Shown piece after piece: positions 15,259 through 20,226 of a stretch of DNA of 20,226 nucleotides. This DNA comes from an uncultured Clostridium sp. (GTDB taxonomy: Bacteria > Bacillota > Clostridia > TANB77 > CAG-508), in the NCBI GenBank assembly GCA_900553225.1, contig USCV01000027.1, positions 1 to 20,226 on the forward strand, given 5' to 3'. Under the pieces are notes generated by a model. The model worked only from the letters and a program-made list of their open reading frames with translations, was not told the DNA's origin and made no database searches. A program made the position numbers and the translations under genes. Position 1 is the first letter of the stretch. Each line of letters starts with the position of its first letter.

Positions 15259-16182
15259 TTATATCACTTCCTTTTTTAAATTTTCTAATTGTTGCATACA
15301 TTCATCAATGTTATTAAACCTTAATGCTTTTATCTTATTTAATATTGTTACAATAATATTTTTAAACACTTTTTGACTTACATTGCTATTATCTTTACCT
15401 AGCCATAATTCTTTTACTATTTGAATATCCCTTATATCTTCGTTAGATGTAATAAAACCTCTAGCTTTCACATTTAACATTTCTGTAGCAATGATTCCTA
15501 ATGGATATAAATCTGTTTGAAATGTCCAATTATAATTTTTAATTATTTTTTCTTGTTCAGGTGCTAGATATCTTTTAGTACCAATTTCACTTCCTGTAAC
15601 TGTCAAATTTATATTTGAATTTGTGTCCTTACATATGCCTCCATCAATAATATAATATGTTGAATTATTAACTATAATATTATTTGGTTTTATATCTCTA
15701 TGAACATATCCATTACTACTCATAATTTCTATATGTTTTGTCATTTGTATTAAAAAGTTTAAAATTTCACTAATTGTGAATTCTTTTTTAGTATCTAATA
15801 ATAACTTTTCTAATGTTTCACCTAAAAATCTTTCCTCAATATAAATTAGGTAAATTCTATTGTTCACTTGAATATATTTAATATAATCTTTATTTTCACT
15901 TTTTTTGATTTGAGGAAAATTAGGACAATGCTTGCTCATTTTAATTTCTTCAATTATTCTATATGAATTTAAGTTAATCTCTTGCTGAAGATCTTCATCT
16001 ATTTCATGTTCTGGCTCATCAATTAATATTTGAGGTGTAACATCTACCATTTTTAATACTAAATTTTCGGTATCAGTATCAATAAAATATACGATTTTCT
16101 GTCCAGATGGTATTTTTACTCTTTCCATATTAATTACATTAATTTTATCATTTATAAGCATTTGTTTAATTTCTTCCATCAT
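15259..16182 (-). CDS. Hanks-type Ser/Thr protein kinase
   Basis: Cytosolic protein kinase of 307 residues using the ATG at 16182, which has AGGAGATG as SD; a TTG at 16203 in the same frame has none. K44 in LVLKMV is the ATP-binding lysine. HRDIKPNN at 161-168 is the catalytic loop with D163, K165 and N168. DGG at 180-182 replaces DFG but keeps the metal-binding Asp. GTKRYLAPEQ at 201-210 ends the activation segment. A normal glycine-rich loop is not seen; an SGQK turn at 26-29 stands in its place. No sensor or membrane domain is present, unlike PknB-type kinases. Stop and next ATG are one base apart, so it acts with the TIM-barrel protein. The substrate is unknown. Confidence 0.88.
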   Translation of the reverse strand: MMEEIKQMLINDKINVINMERVKIPSGQKIVYFIDTDTENLVLKMVDVTPQILIDEPEHEIDEDLQQEINLNSYRIIEEIKMSKHCPNFPQIKKSENKDYIKYIQVNNRIYLIYIEERFLGETLEKLLLDTKKEFTISEILNFLIQMTKHIEIMSSNGYVHRDIKPNNIIVNNSTYYIIDGGICKDTNSNINLTVTGSEIGTKRYLAPEQEKIIKNYNWTFQTDLYPLGIIATEMLNVKARGFITSNEDIRDIQIVKELWLGKDNSNVSQKVFKNIIVTILNKIKALRFNNIDECMQQLENLKKEVI

Positions 16183-16241
16183 AATTTTATCATCTCCTAT
16201 CAACTATATGATTACTTTCTTCTAAATTTATTCATGTATAT

Positions 16242-16270
16242 ATATTAAAACAAATGTTCTTAAATGTCAA
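16242..16270 (-). promoter_or_regulatory. Promoter of the kinase/TIM-barrel operon with LexA-like box
   Basis: On the minus strand, TTGACA (16270-16265), 17 bases, TAATAT (16247-16242). Within the spacer lies GAAC-ATTT-GTTT (16259-16248), which matches the core GAAC-N4-GTTY of the Gram-positive LexA/DinR box although the outer C and C of the full consensus are A and T here. A repressor bound there would block RNA polymerase. The promoter is well supported; LexA control is inferred. Confidence 0.6.
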
Positions 16271-16304
16271 GTGTTTTATAATGTTTACAAATATAAATTA
16301 AAGG

Positions 16305-16601
16305 TTAGTTTATATTATTAAACAAAAATAATGCTATTTGATTTTGTTCTTCTTTTGTCATTTCCATTATTTTAGCCATTGCAAACATTATAAGATGATA
16401 TTTTGCAAAATTTATTAAAGTAGTTCTATATTCTTCATCAATTTCTTTTAGCATAGTATCAAAATATTTATACATCTCAGGTTTATCACATTTTAGATTA
16501 GTATAACTACTATCACTCATACATATTGCAAGTCTTAGTTTATTTGTTAAATCCATATCATTTATCATATCTATTAAATATTTTACTTTTTCATTTTCCA
16601 T
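16305..16601 (-). CDS. Small acidic helical protein downstream of the relaxase
   Basis: A 98-residue, all-helical-looking protein with no motif I recognise. It has acidic N-terminal and central parts and a hydrophobic C-terminal third (YHLIMFAMAKIMEM) that could be a helix in a bundle rather than a membrane span. A GAAGGA SD lies 9 bases before ATG 16601, and the gene starts 17 bases after the relaxase stop, so it is probably co-transcribed with it. It may be an accessory mobilisation or regulatory protein. It is separated from the kinase operon by its own stop and a 120-base gap holding the kinase promoter. Confidence 0.7.
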   Translation of the reverse strand: MENEKVKYLIDMINDMDLTNKLRLAICMSDSSYTNLKCDKPEMYKYFDTMLKEIDEEYRTTLINFAKYHLIMFAMAKIMEMTKEEQNQIALFLFNNIN

Positions 16602-16618
16602 ATCTAAATTTCCTTCTT

Positions 16619-18007
16619 TTAAAATCTGGTATTATTATTCTTCTTTTTACTCTTAATTTGCTTGTTCTCATCTGGTATAGTTACTCTTCTAGCAATATTA
16701 TTTGCAATTTCATTATCATTGTTGTCGAATATTCCATTTTTATATAGGTCATCACTAACAATCTTGTAGTTATTATCGTTATCATAGCAAATTCTTCTAT
16801 GAAAGTGGCTCATAATACTATGCCAAAAGCCTTTAAATTTCTGCAATTCTTGTTTTAGTTTCTCTTTTTCAGTTTGCAATTTACCTATAATCTTGTCTTT
16901 AGTAGATAGTTCATTTTTCAAGTTGCCGATTTCATTATCTTTTAGTTCTATTTCATATTTAAGTGAACGATTTTCCTTTTCTATTTCAAAAGCAGAATGT
17001 TCAAAATCTTTAATCGCCATATTTAAGTCATTTACACTCCTAACTGTTTGAGTGATATCTTTTACATCTTTAGTATAATTTTTGATTTTCTGGACATCCT
17101 CGTTTGAAATAATCATATTATTTTTATTTAGTTTAGTAGGTTTTAGATTACTTAATATTTCATTTATATCTTGACTTGTATTATCAAGTTCTTTAATTTG
17201 TGTATTTGCTTTTTCAAGTTTTTGCTCTTTCTGTTTTAGCTGTTTCTTTATTTCTCTATAATTTCCCATATCATTCACATTGATATCTTGATTTCTGCCT
17301 TTTTGCTTTTCTTTCAGCTTAAAATCCATATCATAGAACTTATTAAAAGACTTTATACAAGTATTTCTCATTTTATCTTGTATTTGTATTAATGTTGTTT
17401 TAGTAAATAACTTTGATTTTACTACTTGTTTTTTCATTCCTCTTTTACAATCATAAGAAACTGGAACACCTACAATATGCATATGTGGAGAAACTTCATC
17501 AAAGTGTATTGTTGCATTTGCTATCTTAAAATCTGGTACAATTTTTATTAAATCTTTTATTTGTTCATTATATACATCAACCATTTTAAATCTATATCTT
17601 TCGTCTTTATCATTCCAAAAGTCCATATCTCCAAGTTCTATTATAATTTCACAAGCAATATCGTTCTGTGAGTCACATACTTTTTTGAAATAATCTTCGA
17701 TTTTTCTATCTTCACGATTTTGTTTATTATTATATTCTAATCTTGCATTTTCAAATTCATCCACATATACTTGCTTTACATCATTTACAATATCACCCGT
17801 TCCATAAATAGTTCTAATTAACTCTGTTTGATTATCATAATCTCTTAAATTGTGTTTATTAACATCTGATAAGTCTTTTGCATTTTGAATTGCATTATTA
17901 GCTAGAGAAGTAGTTCCAGATACATTTTCTTTTGCAACTTTTTTTGCTAATTTACTTTTGTTTTTATCACTACCCAAGTGAAAAGAATATGCCAATTCTT
18001 GCTCCAT
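16619..18007 (-). CDS. Pre/Mob (MobV-like) relaxase
   Basis: DNA-nicking relaxase that would cut one strand at oriT and start mobilisation by a co-resident conjugation apparatus. Starting at ATG 18007 (SD AAGGAGGG 6 bases upstream) it has 462 residues; an ATG at 18058 adds 17 residues but has only a poor SD. HFDEVSPHMH at 168-177 is the metal-binding histidine motif of the Pre/Mob family (HxDExxPHMH), followed by the usual strand VGVPVSYD. The second half (about 240-380) is predicted coiled coil, QKEQKLEKANTQIKEL and similar stretches, as in other Mob proteins, and the end is basic. Tn4451 combines a relaxase of this kind (TnpZ) with a large serine recombinase; the same pairing is seen here. 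Confidence 0.88.
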   Translation of the reverse strand: MEQELAYSFHLGSDKNKSKLAKKVAKENVSGTTSLANNAIQNAKDLSDVNKHNLRDYDNQTELIRTIYGTGDIVNDVKQVYVDEFENARLEYNNKQNREDRKIEDYFKKVCDSQNDIACEIIIELGDMDFWNDKDERYRFKMVDVYNEQIKDLIKIVPDFKIANATIHFDEVSPHMHIVGVPVSYDCKRGMKKQVVKSKLFTKTTLIQIQDKMRNTCIKSFNKFYDMDFKLKEKQKGRNQDINVNDMGNYREIKKQLKQKEQKLEKANTQIKELDNTSQDINEILSNLKPTKLNKNNMIISNEDVQKIKNYTKDVKDITQTVRSVNDLNMAIKDFEHSAFEIEKENRSLKYEIELKDNEIGNLKNELSTKDKIIGKLQTEKEKLKQELQKFKGFWHSIMSHFHRRICYDNDNNYKIVSDDLYKNGIFDNNDNEIANNIARRVTIPDENKQIKSKKKNNNTRF

Positions 18008-18068
18008 AAAATCCCTCCTTTGAATTTTCTTCGTAGCATAGGACTTTGGCTTTGCCATAAGTCCTAAC

Positions 18069-18150
18069 CCCCTATATGTTATGACATACTATCATAACAT
18101 GGGGGCTCTGCGAGGCAATAAAATTTATTTTTTGCAAATAAATTTTATTC
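18069..18150. other. Candidate oriT with two inverted repeats
   Basis: This short noncoding region directly upstream of the relaxase has two strong inverted repeats. CCCCC-TAT-ATGTTATGA (18069-18085) pairs with TCATAACAT-GGGGG (18093-18106), with the TAT bulged. AATAAAATTTATTT (18118-18131) pairs perfectly with AAATAAATTTTATT (18137-18150). Between them is CTCTGCGAGGC. MobV origins lie just upstream of mob and have a hairpin beside the nick site, so this fits by position and form. The nick sequence itself is not recognised. Confidence 0.5.
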
Positions 18151-18192
18151 AAATTAACTATCGCCACTTTCATTTTTTTATCATAAAAACAA

Positions 18193-18205
18193 AACGTGCC
18201 ACGTT
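18193..18205. repeat. 13-bp palindrome at the end of the recombinase gene
   Basis: AACGTGCCACGTT is symmetric around its central base and overlaps the recombinase stop codon. It could be a protein-binding site; the possible RNA stem is too short for a good terminator. Confidence 0.3.
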
Positions 18206-20132
18206 AATTTGTTTCTTCTGTATCTTCTTCGCAGAATTTTACTGGCTTAACACCTACTGAAATAGGAGTAGTTTCTTTTGTATAAATTACACTATCATTG
18301 CTTTCATCTGGTATATAATCAAATGCAGTATCAATCTCTTTCATTTGAAATTTATCTTCCTCATTAATATAAAGTATTCCAAATTCATACGTTTCCATTT
18401 TGTTGTCTGGATCTAGTTTATAATAATCTTTTAATGGAAATACTCTAACAATAGCAGAGTTATCTTCAGCAAAATTGAAATAAAATACTTGTTTATCTAC
18501 ATAGTATGTTGCCTCTGTGTAATGAACATCATAGTATTGTCTTAATCTCATAATTATTTCTCCAACTTCTTCCTCTGGCAAATAATTACTAAATCTAACA
18601 CTACCAAGCACATTGCCTAATATCATAGGCTTTGTAGTATCTATATAGCCATTATCATATAATTCTTGACAAGGTTTGCAAATTGAGTCTCTAAAATTGA
18701 TTTGTGTTACAACTACTTCGTTACCAACTAAAGCAAGTTCTATATCATCAACATATTTCATTATTAAGTCTGCTTGTTCTTGTCTTGTATAATCTTTCCA
18801 AGTTTTAGTTCTTTCTTGATATTCTTTATCTAGCTTTATTTTGTTGATAAAGTCAATATCTCTTTTTAGTAAGATATCTTTTGGTGTAAATCTTAGTTCT
18901 TCAGTGCAATCAGTAGTTTCTAGTTTGTTTTGTAATTCTTCAATAGCTTTTTTAACTATTTTCTTTTCTTCTTTATATTCTTGTACTTCAAAAGCACCGT
19001 TAATGTAAGCCTTTTTTATTCTTTCTAGTTTTACTTTTTGCTCATTGATTTCCTTTTCTAGTTGTTCTTTAGGCTCATCAAATTTTTGCTTTATCATAGG
19101 CAAGAAGAATTGATTTACAACAGAGTCATATTCTACTAACTCACTAATAAATTGATTGAAATAATCATTTATAACCTTCTCTTTAAATTCGATTTTGCAA
19201 TCATTACAATAATAGTAAAAGTAGCTATTTCCATTTTTCTTCGTAGTTGCTTTTCCACCTAAGACTCTGCCACATTTAGGACATTTTAGTTTTTGCAAGT
19301 ATAAATAAGTTAATGTTCTTTTATAACTTCTTGAATTTTTCTTTTTCTGTACTTGACAATCTGCCCACATTTCTTTTGAAATAATAGGTTCTACAACATC
19401 TTCATAGTAAGTAGGGTGTTTAGTTTTCTTACCATGAACAAAATCTCCTTTATATATTTCATTTTCTAAAATCCCCATAATTGTTGAATCTCGCCAATTG
19501 TCTTTTCCTAACACTTTTTCTTTATTGAATAGGTTACTAATTTTTTGGTAAGAGTAACCATTATAATATAAGTCAAATATTCTAACTACAATATCTTTAG
19601 TAGAATAATCTATTACTAATTTTTTATCTTCTCTTTTATAGCCTAATGGTGCGATGTGAGGAATATGTCCATTTTTTATTGCACCTGCTAAACCTATTTT
19701 AGTTCTTTCGCTAGTTCTTTCAATTTCATTTTGGCTTACACTCATTAAAAGTCTTGAAATCATTTTGCCATTTGCACTTGTTGTATTTATTTCATCATTT
19801 ACACAATCGAGGTAGGCATTATTCTCATCTAAGAATGTCATTAGATTTTCCCAGTCGTAAATACTTCTTGTTATTCTATCTAGTTTTAGAGCAACAATAG
19901 TATTTATCTTTTTAGCTTTAATATCATTTTTTAATCTTTCAAACTCTGGTCTATGATTACCAGTTTTAGCACTTATTCCAGCATCTGTATAATAGTCTAT
20001 TATTTCATAACCTTTGAATTTACAAAAAGTTTCTAATCTTGCTTTTTGCTCTGGAAGACTAAAGCCTTCTCTAGCTTGATCCTCTGTTGAAACTCTCATA
20101 TACAATCCACATTTTTTCTTTTCTTCGTCCAA
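18204..20132 (-). CDS. Large serine recombinase (TnpX-like integrase)
   Basis: Integrase that moves the element by serine-mediated cutting of both strands at att sites, as TnpX does for Tn4451. It has 642 residues and starts at TTG 20132, with the SD GGAGGT 8 bases upstream. The N-terminal resolvase domain (about 1-150) has YMRVSTEDQ with catalytic Ser15 and the LKLDRITRS arginine motif. A recombinase domain follows to about 280. A zinc ribbon uses C284/C287 and C309/C312. A coiled coil lies at about 340-395. Residues about 490-642 form an acidic extension rich in Tyr and Glu, not part of the minimal architecture. The gene is followed by the oriT and relaxase in the same orientation, forming the mobility module. 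Confidence 0.93.
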   Translation of the reverse strand: MDEEKKKCGLYMRVSTEDQAREGFSLPEQKARLETFCKFKGYEIIDYYTDAGISAKTGNHRPEFERLKNDIKAKKINTIVALKLDRITRSIYDWENLMTFLDENNAYLDCVNDEINTTSANGKMISRLLMSVSQNEIERTSERTKIGLAGAIKNGHIPHIAPLGYKREDKKLVIDYSTKDIVVRIFDLYYNGYSYQKISNLFNKEKVLGKDNWRDSTIMGILENEIYKGDFVHGKKTKHPTYYEDVVEPIISKEMWADCQVQKKKNSRSYKRTLTYLYLQKLKCPKCGRVLGGKATTKKNGNSYFYYYCNDCKIEFKEKVINDYFNQFISELVEYDSVVNQFFLPMIKQKFDEPKEQLEKEINEQKVKLERIKKAYINGAFEVQEYKEEKKIVKKAIEELQNKLETTDCTEELRFTPKDILLKRDIDFINKIKLDKEYQERTKTWKDYTRQEQADLIMKYVDDIELALVGNEVVVTQINFRDSICKPCQELYDNGYIDTTKPMILGNVLGSVRFSNYLPEEEVGEIIMRLRQYYDVHYTEATYYVDKQVFYFNFAEDNSAIVRVFPLKDYYKLDPDNKMETYEFGILYINEEDKFQMKEIDTAFDYIPDESNDSVIYTKETTPISVGVKPVKFCEEDTEETN

Positions 20133-20155
20133 TTTTCAAAACCTCCAATCTAAAA

Positions 20156-20194
20156 AAGAGACATCAAAGTACACGAGTACTACTGACATCTCTT
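20156..20194 (-). terminator. Strong hairpin with U-tract in front of the recombinase
   Basis: On the minus strand AAGAGATGTCA pairs with TGATGTCTCTT (11 bp, two G-U), with an inner AGTAC-TCGT-GTACT hairpin, followed by a T-tract (20157-20152). This is an intrinsic terminator for leftward transcription, ending just 6 bases before the recombinase SD. It may belong to a gene beyond the window or act as an attenuator that limits recombinase expression. Confidence 0.75.
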
Positions 20195-20226
20195 AAATCC
20201 ATTTATTATAAACAAAAATATAATAA

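Noticed and set aside
16183..16203. TTG at 16203 as kinase start
   Set aside because: It has no SD, while ATG 16182 has AGGAGATG at a reasonable distance; the extra seven codons are the SD itself read as protein.
18008..18058. ATG at 18058 as relaxase start
   Set aside because: The inner ATG at 18007 has a much stronger SD (AAGGAGGG, 6 bases away). The outer one has only a short AGGA; it cannot be excluded fully.

Overview
The window comes from a very AT-rich, low-GC Gram-positive bacterium, most likely a member of the Clostridia or a related gut Firmicute. The signs are strong purine-rich Shine-Dalgarno (SD) sites, a methionine T-box leader, a SUF operon in the order sufC-sufB-sufD-sufS-sufU (with SufU rather than SufA or SufE), and a mobilisable element built from a large serine recombinase and a Pre/Mob relaxase. 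No species call is possible from sequence alone.

Positions 1-453: a noncoding stretch with four DnaA-box matches (three crowded in 142-171) that looks like a replication origin or a DnaA-controlled region. It is followed by a textbook promoter with overlapping dyads. Positions 454-7970: a compact plus-strand block. A DtxR/MntR-type repressor, broken by one extra base, leads into the SUF iron-sulfur cluster assembly genes. These run on into mnmA (tRNA 2-thiouridylase) and tcdA (tRNA t6A dehydratase). SufS supplies persulfide sulfur to SufU for clusters on the SufBCD scaffold and plausibly also to MnmA, so this is a sulfur-trafficking and tRNA-modification unit. The regulator has lost most MntR-type metal ligands and carries three C-terminal cysteines, so it may sense Fe-S status. 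The sufU start is unusual: its SD is separated from the ATG by a perfect hairpin. Positions 7971-10213: terminators, a promoter, a methionine T-box, metG, and a very long 3' hairpin.

Positions 10214-11462: a scrambled junction holding the 3' half of an IS30-family transposase joined to the tail of a GNAT acetyltransferase gene, then a terminator and a short piece resembling the 3' end of a tRNA-Gly. Positions 11463-20226: an accessory region. It holds a MATE-like membrane protein overlapping a 2H phosphoesterase; a divergently transcribed protein that looks like a PD-(D/E)XK nuclease with an inserted winged helix; a two-gene operon of a Hanks-type protein kinase and an unrecognised putative TIM-barrel protein; then a small acidic protein, a Pre/Mob relaxase with a candidate oriT, and a large serine recombinase. 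The last three form the mobility module of a Tn4451-like mobilisable element; the others look like cargo.

The best candidates for something undescribed are the kinase plus TIM-barrel operon, which has a LexA-box-like sequence inside its promoter, and the Cys-bearing DtxR-scaffold regulator in front of the SUF genes.
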